Positions 24,145-30,295 of a stretch of 35,563 bases of DNA are shown here, piece by piece. Position 1 is the stretch's first letter; each line of letters begins with the position of its first letter. The DNA is from Deltaproteobacteria bacterium (GTDB taxonomy: Bacteria > Myxococcota_A > Polyangia > DRWM01 > JAAZOP01): the NCBI GenBank assembly GCA_016930215.1, contig JAFGHH010000268.1, positions 1 to 35,563 of the forward strand, given 5' to 3'. The notes under the pieces are model-generated. The model was not told the DNA's origin. It did not search any database and worked only from the letters and a program-made list of their open reading frames with translations. A program made the translations under genes and the position numbers.

Positions 24145-25224
24145 CTACGGCTCGAACTGCACCTTCGTCCCGCATCCGAACAGGACGAGCCGGCCGTTGA
24201 AAGGCTGGACTTGGACGTACCGGTAGGGCTCGCCGTCGCCGGCAAGATCGAGCCCCTCCACCTGCGCCGTGATCGTGACCGTGCGGCCGGAGTCGGGATC
24301 GACGAACTGGTGGATGACCCGGTGCGATATCCAGACGCAGCCGCTGATGCAACTCTCGTCCTCGGACTCGCACGGTCGTCCTTCCTCGTCTTCGTAGACC
24401 AAGTCGCTCGACGATTCGAACCCGATCGCGTGAGGCGGAGACGCGCCCGCCAGCCACGCGTCGCCCTCGGAGGGGCAGCGGCCGCCCATGGCCGAGGCGA
24501 GGCGCTCGGGGACGAGGACGGTCCCGTCCGGGCGCGGAACGAGGAGGAAGGCGAGGCGTTCGTCGTCATCGCCGACGGTGGTGACGGTCGCTTCCGACAA
24601 GGCGTCCGACTCGGACCCGGCCCGGTCCACGAAGAGGAAGTCGAGCGCCTCGGCCTCGTCGGCGAAGTCGGTGCCTTCCTCCGACGCGGCGACTTCGGCC
24701 GAGAGCGCCCGTGCGGCGGAAAGCCAGTCCGGGAAGACGCGCGCGGTCGATTCGGTCCGGCGGACGTCGCCGAGGGTGCATTCCTCGCCGCCGTTCGCTT
24801 CGAGCCACCGGTGGAGTTGTGGATCCACGAGAACATCCCGGGACCAGGCCACGGCCATGGCCCTGCCGTAGAGGGCCTCGGGCTGCGTTCGCGGATCGTC
24901 GGACGAGGTGGTCTCGAAGACGCGGCCGAGGTCGTGGAGGCACATGGCGAAGAGGTCGGCGGACTCGGGGGTCAATTGCAGACCGAGGGCCTCGAGGATG
25001 CCGACGCCCTCCTGGAGCACGGGGAGGGCGGTTTCGACGTCGCCGCGTTCGAGCGCGGCGTGGCCGGACTCGCAGTGCTCGCCGGCGCGAGCAATCGCTT
25101 CTCTTGTCGGGTCCGGCGGTGCCGGCGTCCACGGTGCACGCTGCGGACCGCAACCGGCCGCCCCGGAGACGACCGCCGTGACGACGTGCAGAACAGCGAG
25201 GACGCGGACCCGGGTGGGTGCCAC
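24145..25224 (-). CDS. Lipoprotein with TPR-like N-terminal half
   Basis: 359 aa from GTG 25224. Lipobox GAAG-C25. Residues about 40-130 are helical and TPR-like (EHCESGHAALERGDVETALP, VLQEGVGILEALGLQLTP, ESADLFAMCLHDLGRVFETT). The C-terminal half is beta-rich with SCISGCVWISHRVIHQFVD, DSGRTVTITAQVEGLDLAGD and a terminal FGCGTKVQFEP. The start lies 5 nt after the stop of the small Cys-repeat protein (25230), so the two are probably co-translated and might cooperate. The TPR half suggests protein binding. No catalytic motif is recognised. Confidence 0.8.
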   Translation of the reverse strand: MAPTRVRVLAVLHVVTAVVSGAAGCGPQRAPWTPAPPDPTREAIARAGEHCESGHAALERGDVETALPVLQEGVGILEALGLQLTPESADLFAMCLHDLGRVFETTSSDDPRTQPEALYGRAMAVAWSRDVLVDPQLHRWLEANGGEECTLGDVRRTESTARVFPDWLSAARALSAEVAASEEGTDFADEAEALDFLFVDRAGSESDALSEATVTTVGDDDERLAFLLVPRPDGTVLVPERLASAMGGRCPSEGDAWLAGASPPHAIGFESSSDLVYEDEEGRPCESEDESCISGCVWISHRVIHQFVDPDSGRTVTITAQVEGLDLAGDGEPYRYVQVQPFNGRLVLFGCGTKVQFEP

Positions 25225-25229
25225 GCGGT

Positions 25230-25553
25230 CTATCCGCCCTGGCAGAGCCGTCGCAGATCCGAGTCGTTGATCGCGCCGCAGTCGTGCTTGCAGAGGTTGC
25301 GCACGTCGCTGTTGCTGATGTTGCCGCAGTCGTTCTGGCAGAGCAGCCGGAACTGACCGTCGCTGATCTGGCCGCAGCGGCCGGCGAGCGCGTTCTCCCG
25401 GTCCGTGCTGGACACGCCAAGGATGTCGGCCGCCGCATTGAGGATGCTTCGGCTTGCCTTGGCCCCGTCCGTGCCGGAAGACGCGGCGCCGACGCCGCCG
25501 AGAAACGCCACCAGCAGTACTCCGACCACCATGAGCCGCTTCGGTATCGACAT
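25230..25553 (-). CDS. Small secreted protein with three tandem Cys repeats
   Basis: 107 aa from ATG 25553, which has GAGGGAGG with 6 nt spacing; ATG 25559 would add two residues. A signal peptide (MSIPKRLMVVGVLLVAFLGG) is followed by cleavage near VGA-ASS. After a Ser/Ala/Thr-rich stretch the last 48 residues (60-107) are three exact-length 16-residue repeats: CGQISDGQFRLLCQND, CGNISNSDVRNLCKHD, CGAINDSDLRRLCQGG. Each has two Cys 12 residues apart (C60/C72, C76/C88, C92/C104) and a conserved Gly, Ile, Arg and Leu. This predicts three disulfide-closed helical units in an exported peptide. It is encoded 5 nt ahead of the TPR lipoprotein. No named family comes to mind. Confidence 0.85.
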   Translation of the reverse strand: MSIPKRLMVVGVLLVAFLGGVGAASSGTDGAKASRSILNAAADILGVSSTDRENALAGRCGQISDGQFRLLCQNDCGNISNSDVRNLCKHDCGAINDSDLRRLCQGG

Positions 25554-25611
25554 GGTCATCCTCCCTCCCGCGGAGCCCTCGCCCCGCTCGTGCTGCACCC
25601 AAGTGCCACGG

Positions 25612-25640
25612 AGTGTACTGCGGGGCCCCTATGCCGGCAA
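25612..25640 (-). promoter_or_regulatory. Candidate sigma70-like promoter for the Cys-repeat gene
   Basis: On the minus strand TTGCCG (25640-25635), 17 bp spacer, TACACT (25617-25612), each 4 of 6 to consensus. The predicted start is near 25605, giving a leader of about 50 nt that carries the strong Shine-Dalgarno sequence of ATG 25553. Confidence 0.4.
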
Positions 25641-25696
25641 ACGCGGCCGGACAACGTTCCGAAGCCACGACCGACGCCTATCGATTCCTCCGGCGG

Positions 25697-26539
25697 TCAG
25701 GACAGCTCGTTCTTCCAGGATCGCTCCCAGCGGCCGGTGGCCGGATCGAACAGGTACAGGCGGTCGAACGCTCCCCCGCCCTCCGGGTGGACGAACAGCA
25801 CGGCGTCCGCCCGCCCGTCGCCGTCGATCTCGAACTCGACGCGCTCGCACTCGGCGCAGAACCGGTCCGGCTCGAGCGGCGGCCGATCGGTCCCCTCCCC
25901 GCGTGCGGTGCACCGGCCCTCGTCGCAGAGGGCATCCCCGGGGCACTCCTCCGCACCGCGGCAGGGAAGCACGACGAGTGCCGGGCCGTCCGGGGCAAGC
26001 GGCGGCTCGAGCGAATGCGGCTCCACTGTCACGTCGCATGCGGTCCCGTCGCAGCATCCCTCCTGCACGACACGCCTCACCTGCAGGCGACCCGCGAACC
26101 CGGTTCCGGTCCAGACGAACACGTACTTCAACGGGGCCAGCCGTCCCGCGAGTTCGTCGCCCGGGTCGCAGCGGTAGGTGAACTGCACCTTCCCCTCGAC
26201 GACCCGCGCCGGGAAGAACCTGTCGTGCAGAGTGCGGTCGAACCGGGCCTCGGCCGTGATCCCGCCGGCGGCTTCGTTTCCGGTGCCGGGGCCGGGAACC
26301 GCCGGAGTTGGCGGTGGCGGCGAGCCGCCCGCGAGTGCCTCGTTGCACGAGTGAGGGCGGCGTGGCGGCAGCTGTCTCAGGAGCCGAATCTCCGCCTGCA
26401 GGCGCTCCCGCTCGGCCTGCAGGCGCTCCCGCTCGGCCGCGGCCTCCCGCTCGGGTTGCGACGGTCCGCAGTCGCAGGCGCCGGCCGCGCCCAGCACCGC
26501 TACGGTTCCGACGAGGAGAACGCGGACGATGAAGCGCAT
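25697..26539 (-). CDS. Coiled-coil lipoprotein
   Basis: 280 aa from ATG 26539, with GGGGAGG only 4 nt upstream. Lipobox AAGA-C22 followed by Asp (C22-D23-C24). In E. coli Asp at +2 keeps lipoproteins in the inner membrane; whether that rule holds here is unknown. A short coiled coil with repeated ERERLQAE heptad-like units (about residues 28-56) comes next, then a Pro-rich linker and a beta-rich domain. That domain is Cys-rich (VVQEGCCDGTACDVTVEP, CPGDALCDEGRCTARG, FCAECERVEF) and ends with an acidic loop, EIDGDGRADAVLFVH, of VCBS type. No family is recognised. The genes on either side are transcribed away or separate. Confidence 0.8.
   Translation of the reverse strand: MRFIVRVLLVGTVAVLGAAGACDCGPSQPEREAAAERERLQAERERLQAEIRLLRQLPPRRPHSCNEALAGGSPPPPTPAVPGPGTGNEAAGGITAEARFDRTLHDRFFPARVVEGKVQFTYRCDPGDELAGRLAPLKYVFVWTGTGFAGRLQVRRVVQEGCCDGTACDVTVEPHSLEPPLAPDGPALVVLPCRGAEECPGDALCDEGRCTARGEGTDRPPLEPDRFCAECERVEFEIDGDGRADAVLFVHPEGGGAFDRLYLFDPATGRWERSWKNELS
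26395..26436 (-). repeat. Perfect tandem 21 bp duplication in the coiled coil
   Basis: The 21 bp unit at 26395-26415 is repeated exactly at 26416-26436. It encodes ERERLQA twice, and a diverged third unit follows. The exactness indicates recent slippage and a possible length polymorphism. Confidence 0.85.
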
Positions 26540-26580
26540 GGAGCCTCCCCGGCAGGCTCGAGGGTACCACAGGCTCGCGC

Positions 26581-26609
26581 TTGCGCGGCGGCCCCCGTTC
26601 TCTCAGACT
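26581..26609 (+). promoter_or_regulatory. Candidate leaderless promoter for the gene at 26616
   Basis: TTGCGC (26581-26586), 17 bp spacer, CAGACT (26604-26609), then 6 nt to GTG 26616. The start codon has no Shine-Dalgarno sequence. The geometry is the same as for the genes starting at 30181 and 30296. Confidence 0.3.
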
Positions 26610-26615
26610 TCGGTT

Positions 26616-26981
26616 GTGCAGGAAGCGAGTCCCGCGACGCCCCGGGCGGACGACATCGGAGGTCGGCTCGACATCCCGGCGACGGAGCCTCTGCGCGCGG
26701 CGACATCGGTCGTGTTCCTGTGCGTCGCGTTGCTCGTGCCCGGCGTGGCGTTCGGGCTGCTGGCGTCCGGGCGGATCATCGGACTCGTGCTCGGGCTGTT
26801 CTGGGCGCCGTTCGGGTTGGCCCTGGGTGCGTTCGTCTTCGCCACCGCGCGCTCGGCTGCGGCGCCGCCGGGCGGACGCCGGATGGCCGTCGCCACGCTC
26901 GTCGCCGGGGTCGTCCACTTCGTGCTGATCTGCGGGGCCGGCGCGCTGCTGTTCTGGGACTTGGCGAACACGAGTTGGTGA
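26616..26981 (+). CDS. Small integral membrane protein
   Basis: 121 aa from GTG 26616 (the frame is open upstream to 26529, but that part overlaps the divergent lipoprotein start). After about 30 polar residues there are three hydrophobic segments: TSVVFLCVALLVPGVAFGLL, IIGLVLGLFWAPFGLALGAF, and after a basic loop (PPGGRRMAV) a third with GVVHFVLICGAGALLFW. No Shine-Dalgarno sequence is present, so the start may be leaderless. No family is recognised. It is convergent with another membrane protein gene 36 bp away. Confidence 0.65.
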   Translation: MQEASPATPRADDIGGRLDIPATEPLRAATSVVFLCVALLVPGVAFGLLASGRIIGLVLGLFWAPFGLALGAFVFATARSAAAPPGGRRMAVATLVAGVVHFVLICGAGALLFWDLANTSW

Positions 26982-27017
26982 CGGCAGTTGCGGGCTCGGG
27001 ATGCGGACGCCGCTCCC

Positions 27018-27581
27018 TCAGCGGCCACGCAGGCGACGTCCGCAAAGGGCGCCGGCAAGTCCCAGGATTCCGCCCGCGACCATGGAGACACCGAACCACA
27101 TCGGGTCGCCCCATTCGACGACCTTGTACCAGCCGGTCAGCAGCAGACCGGCCGAAGCGAGCGCGACGATCCAGCGCGACTCGTCACGACGACGAGTTGC
27201 CACTCCCTCGACGATGAGCGCAGCGCAGGCGAGCGCGTGGCCGCTCAGCGGCAGCGCACCGCCCAGCCTCACCGCTGCGAGAACCCCGAGAAGCAGCGCG
27301 AGCAGGATCCGGGGCAGCCACCCGCGCGCCGTCGTCCCGCGGGTGTCGAGCAAGGCGGCGGCGACGAACCCGAGGTACGCGGGGAAGACTCCGAGCTGGT
27401 AGTGCAGCGGGACGAGGACATCACGCTCTTCGGCGCCGACGACGACGTGCCAGGGCGGCAGAAGGGAGAAAACCACCGCGGCCGACGCGGTGCCGACCGC
27501 CGCGAGCCCGAGGATCAGCGCCAGGTCGCGTCGCGACCGCCGACCTGAACGAGCATCCGCATCGGAACTCGCGGGTGCCAT
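27018..27581 (-). CDS. Integral membrane protein, four to five helices
   Basis: 187 aa from ATG 27581, 6 nt after the stop of the LysM lipoprotein. After a polar, Arg-rich N-terminus come hydrophobic segments LALILGLAAVGTASAAVVFS, YQLGVFPAYLGFVAAALL, ILLALLLGVLAAV, WIVALASAGLLLTGWYKVVE and GVSMVAGGILGLAGALCG. A loop with PPWHVVVGAEERD may face the periplasm. The tight spacing to the LysM gene indicates co-translation, so it might be that protein's membrane partner. No family is recognised. Confidence 0.75.
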   Translation of the reverse strand: MAPASSDADARSGRRSRRDLALILGLAAVGTASAAVVFSLLPPWHVVVGAEERDVLVPLHYQLGVFPAYLGFVAAALLDTRGTTARGWLPRILLALLLGVLAAVRLGGALPLSGHALACAALIVEGVATRRRDESRWIVALASAGLLLTGWYKVVEWGDPMWFGVSMVAGGILGLAGALCGRRLRGR

Positions 27582-27587
27582 CAACTT

Positions 27588-29009
27588 CTACGGCAGCCCC
27601 TGCAGCGCCCCGACCACCCAGAGCGGACCGAGCCACAGCCCGGCGAGCCAGACCGTTCGCCCGGAGCGCCAAGGCTCGCCCCAGTTCTCGATGCGGACCG
27701 ACCGGCCGGTCCAGGCGGCGACCGGGTCGGCCGGAACGTAGTCCGACGGGAAGACCGCCCCGGTCCCGGCATCGCCGACCCGGGTGATCGGCCACTCCGG
27801 CGAACCGCTGGAGAAGCCCTGGACCCTGAAGGGCTCAGGCTCACCGTGCCCGTCCATGAGGACCATCAGCGTCGGTACGTCTCCGGGTCCGGGCCGCTCG
27901 GGCAGACGAACCTCGACGACGCGGCCGACGCGGGGCTGGCCCCGCGCGGGGTCGGCGAGAGGGTCCGTCGGCCACTCCTCCGTGTCCGGCGACGACAGCC
28001 AACGGGCAGGAAACCGAACCCAGGACTCGTCCCACGGATGGTCTTCGACGTCCGACAGGGCCGGGTCCTCGGCCTCCCGTGTCGCGTCGTCCTCCGAGCG
28101 GTCCCAGAGTCGCCGCACCAGGGACGGGCCGGCCGGCTCGAGCGTCCCGTTCCTGTAGCGCCAGCGGCGGCCGGTGAAGTGGCAGCCCGGCCCCTTCAAC
28201 GGATGCTCGAAGTCCTTCCATTCGGTGACGAGCAGATCGCAACGCTGGTGCCCGGTCGCCTCGACCAGCGTCTCCTGTCCGCCGTCGTCCAGGACGAGCT
28301 GCATGGGGCGCGCGTCGAACGATTCGAAGACGCCGATCCGCGACGTCATGATGCCCAGGCCATTCCCTTGCACCACGTTCACGGAGACGACGATCTCCCG
28401 GTCGCCGTCACCGTCAAGGTCGGCATCCGCCACCGCGAAGAGGCGCGCCGCCTGCATCCAGGGGAGAGCGCCGCGCCACAAGCCGAGTTCGGTGGTTCCA
28501 ACGAGCAAGTGGAAGCCCACCATCTCGCCCTCGAGGAGGGCCTCGCCCTGCGCGGAGTCCAGGTCATTCCCGTAGGGGTGTTTGCAGAAGCAGACCGCGC
28601 GATCGTCGAGGCGGGTGCACGCTCCGTTGCCGCAGCCGGGGATTGCCTCGTCCACGGGAGCCGGCCAGTACCTGGCCGATGCGCACGCCCGGAACGAGTC
28701 CGTCGGGGGGCGGCGTATTCCGTAGGTCGGGAGGTTCCCGGTCAGTGGTCCGTCGGGCAACAGCAGGCCCTGGTGCCGGACGAGATGGTCGGGATCGTAG
28801 AGCCCGTTCAACTCGACGATCGTCGCGACGCCGCCCGGGACCCCGAAGCGCTCGGCGATCCCGCTCACGGTGTCGCCGTTCTCGACGCGGAAGACGCGCA
28901 GGACGGGTGGCCCGTCGCGAAGCGGCGAGGGAGCAGCGCCCCGCTGGCACGCGGCGGCGAACAGCAACGCCGGAATCGGGAGGCAGAACACCGTCCAACG
29001 CCACTTCAC
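27588..29009 (-). CDS. LysM lipoprotein with C-terminal hydrophobic segment
   Basis: 473 aa from GTG 29009, overlapping the upstream stop by 4 bp (GTGA). Lipobox FAAA-C21. A LysM peptidoglycan-binding domain occupies residues 38-87 (FRVENGDTVSGIAERFGV, ATIVELNGL, GLLLPDG). A Cys-containing segment (IPGCGNGACTRLDDRAVCFC), an acidic VCBS-like loop (FAVADADLDGDGDREIVVSV) and a beta-rich region follow. The last about 20 residues (TVWLAGLWLGPLWVVGALQG) form a hydrophobic, likely membrane-inserting helix, unusual for a lipoprotein with a cell-wall domain. It lies between the duplicated-domain lipoprotein and the membrane protein and probably forms an operon with both. Confidence 0.85.
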   Translation of the reverse strand: MKWRWTVFCLPIPALLFAAACQRGAAPSPLRDGPPVLRVFRVENGDTVSGIAERFGVPGGVATIVELNGLYDPDHLVRHQGLLLPDGPLTGNLPTYGIRRPPTDSFRACASARYWPAPVDEAIPGCGNGACTRLDDRAVCFCKHPYGNDLDSAQGEALLEGEMVGFHLLVGTTELGLWRGALPWMQAARLFAVADADLDGDGDREIVVSVNVVQGNGLGIMTSRIGVFESFDARPMQLVLDDGGQETLVEATGHQRCDLLVTEWKDFEHPLKGPGCHFTGRRWRYRNGTLEPAGPSLVRRLWDRSEDDATREAEDPALSDVEDHPWDESWVRFPARWLSSPDTEEWPTDPLADPARGQPRVGRVVEVRLPERPGPGDVPTLMVLMDGHGEPEPFRVQGFSSGSPEWPITRVGDAGTGAVFPSDYVPADPVAAWTGRSVRIENWGEPWRSGRTVWLAGLWLGPLWVVGALQGLP

Positions 29010-30181
29010 CGCAAGCCTCCGTCGTCGTCAGCCGGCGGCGATTGGTCGTCTCCGTCATGCGCGCCCGGCTCTGCTCCGGCGTCCGGGGCGGCGGCATCGC
29101 GCTGCAGCAGATACCGCAGCAGCGCGACGGGCGGCTCCGTGGAGCAAGGCCGACCGTCGCTCCGGGTCGGCGCAGGCCTCGCGATCGGCCTGTACAATTC
29201 GGACTGCGTGCACTCCCACCCCGGGCCCTCCCGACCGGGACCCCGGTGGACCACAACCAGTTCCGCCTCGGTGCGTCCGTCCTTCCAGACCTGGACGGAT
29301 TCCACGCGGGCATCGTCGGGCTCGCCCCAGCGGTCCTCCTCGGAAACCGGCGCCGGCTCCGTGCGGTCCACGCGCACGCCGAGCAGACAGCCCTCCGGCC
29401 CCAACTCGATCGTCACGCTGCGATTGCCTTCTTCGAACCGCATCTCCCGCTTCGTCGGCCACGCGCACCGGCCGGGGAACGGCGAGGTCGGGCCGTTGGC
29501 CCATGGGCCGGGCACGTCGACAATGGTGTACGCCGTGTCGCCCAGCGTCTCGCGGATGCGCTCGAAGGGTGCGCCCCACGGCACCCCGCGCCAGCCGTCC
29601 ACCGCGTCGATCGGCCTGGGCGTCGCGGCCGCAGGGGCACCGCGCGCGGAATACCACTCCTCGCCCACCGACCACCTGCCGGCTCTATTCCAGCGGGTTT
29701 CGACCAACACCGTCCTGGGACCCCGCCACCGGTACTCGATGACCGTCCGGTCGTCCGAACGCTCCCCGAAGCGCTGCGTCCAAACGTCCTCGGTCGCTCG
29801 AGACGCGACGCCGCAAGAAGCGAACGACGGGCTCCTGAACCAGATCTCCTTCATCCTTCGGCAGCCGTCGAACCCGACCGTTCCCTCCCAGGTTCCCCAC
29901 TTGAAGTCGATGCGGAGGTTGTTGTCGCCCGTCTTCCAGTCGAGACGACGCTCGACCGCCGGAGCGAACCGGGCGAGGGCCGCTGTCGCCTCGTCGACGG
30001 TCATCTCCCAGCGCAGAGGGCCCCACGCCGCGTCCGGATCGGTCGGCTCAGAGGAGGGTCCGGGCTCGGAGGGCGGCAGCGGCGGCGCCGCATCGGAACG
30101 GGCCCCTCCGGAACGGCAGGCGACGGAAGCCGCCGACAGGCATCCCACGACCCCGAGCAGGATTGCCGTTCGCGCTGCCAC
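29006..30181 (-). CDS. Lipoprotein with duplicated W..(P)W(G) domain, paralogue of 33999-35087
   Basis: 391 aa from GTG 30181. Lipobox ASVA-C22 and a Pro/Ser/Asp linker. Two related halves each begin with a Trp-rich entry and a short helix: AWGPLRWEMTVDEATAAL (about 52-69) and GWRGVPWGAPFERIRETLGD (about 196-215). Beta-strands follow each entry. The same double arrangement occurs in the plus-strand lipoprotein at 33999. The domain resembles widespread myxobacterial lipoproteins whose sequence begins '.GV.WGMS.EEV', which is a recollection rather than a database match. The C-terminus is acidic and disordered. No Shine-Dalgarno sequence precedes the GTG. A candidate promoter ends 6 nt upstream. 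Confidence 0.8.
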   Translation of the reverse strand: MAARTAILLGVVGCLSAASVACRSGGARSDAAPPLPPSEPGPSSEPTDPDAAWGPLRWEMTVDEATAALARFAPAVERRLDWKTGDNNLRIDFKWGTWEGTVGFDGCRRMKEIWFRSPSFASCGVASRATEDVWTQRFGERSDDRTVIEYRWRGPRTVLVETRWNRAGRWSVGEEWYSARGAPAAATPRPIDAVDGWRGVPWGAPFERIRETLGDTAYTIVDVPGPWANGPTSPFPGRCAWPTKREMRFEEGNRSVTIELGPEGCLLGVRVDRTEPAPVSEEDRWGEPDDARVESVQVWKDGRTEAELVVVHRGPGREGPGWECTQSELYRPIARPAPTRSDGRPCSTEPPVALLRYLLQRDAAAPDAGAEPGAHDGDDQSPPADDDGGLR

Positions 30182-30187
30182 GCCCCA

Positions 30188-30216
30188 ATCCCAGCACGTG
30201 CCCGGCCCGCGCGCAA
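30188..30216 (-). promoter_or_regulatory. Candidate leaderless promoter for the gene at 30181
   Basis: On the minus strand TTGCGC (30216-30211), 17 bp spacer, TGGGAT (30193-30188), then 6 nt to GTG 30181. The palindrome GCACGTGC (30194-30201) lies in the spacer. The -10 is weak (3 of 6), and the evidence rests on the recurring geometry. Confidence 0.3.
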
Positions 30217-30236
30217 CCGATGGTCCGGCGTCGGTC

Positions 30237-30259
30237 CTCGTCGTCGCTCTCGTCGTCGC
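30237..30259. repeat. Two direct copies of an 11-mer
   Basis: CTCGTCGTCGC occurs at 30237-30247 and 30249-30259 in the divergent control region between 30181 and 30296. It may be a binding site or simple-sequence slippage. Confidence 0.5.
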
Positions 30260-30260
30260 C

Positions 30261-30289
30261 TTGTTGACTCCCGGCCGGCGTGCCAGACT
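30261..30289 (+). promoter_or_regulatory. Candidate leaderless promoter for the gene at 30296
   Basis: TTGTTG (30261-30266), 17 bp spacer, CAGACT (30284-30289), then 6 nt to ATG 30296. The overlapping TTGACT (30264-30269) is a better -35, but its spacer to this -10 would be only 14 bp. The ATG lacks a Shine-Dalgarno sequence. Confidence 0.3.
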
Positions 30290-30295
30290 CCAGAC

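Noticed and set aside
30264-30292. TTGACT as -35 for the gene at 30296
   Set aside because: Best -35 match in the region, but the only plausible -10 (CAGACT) is 14 bp away, and 17 bp away is ACTCCA.
28643-30295. Upstream extension of the frame of the propeller-OmpA gene
   Set aside because: It lies antisense to the LysM and duplicated-domain lipoproteins and is Arg/Pro-rich with no motif. The lipobox signal starts at 30296.
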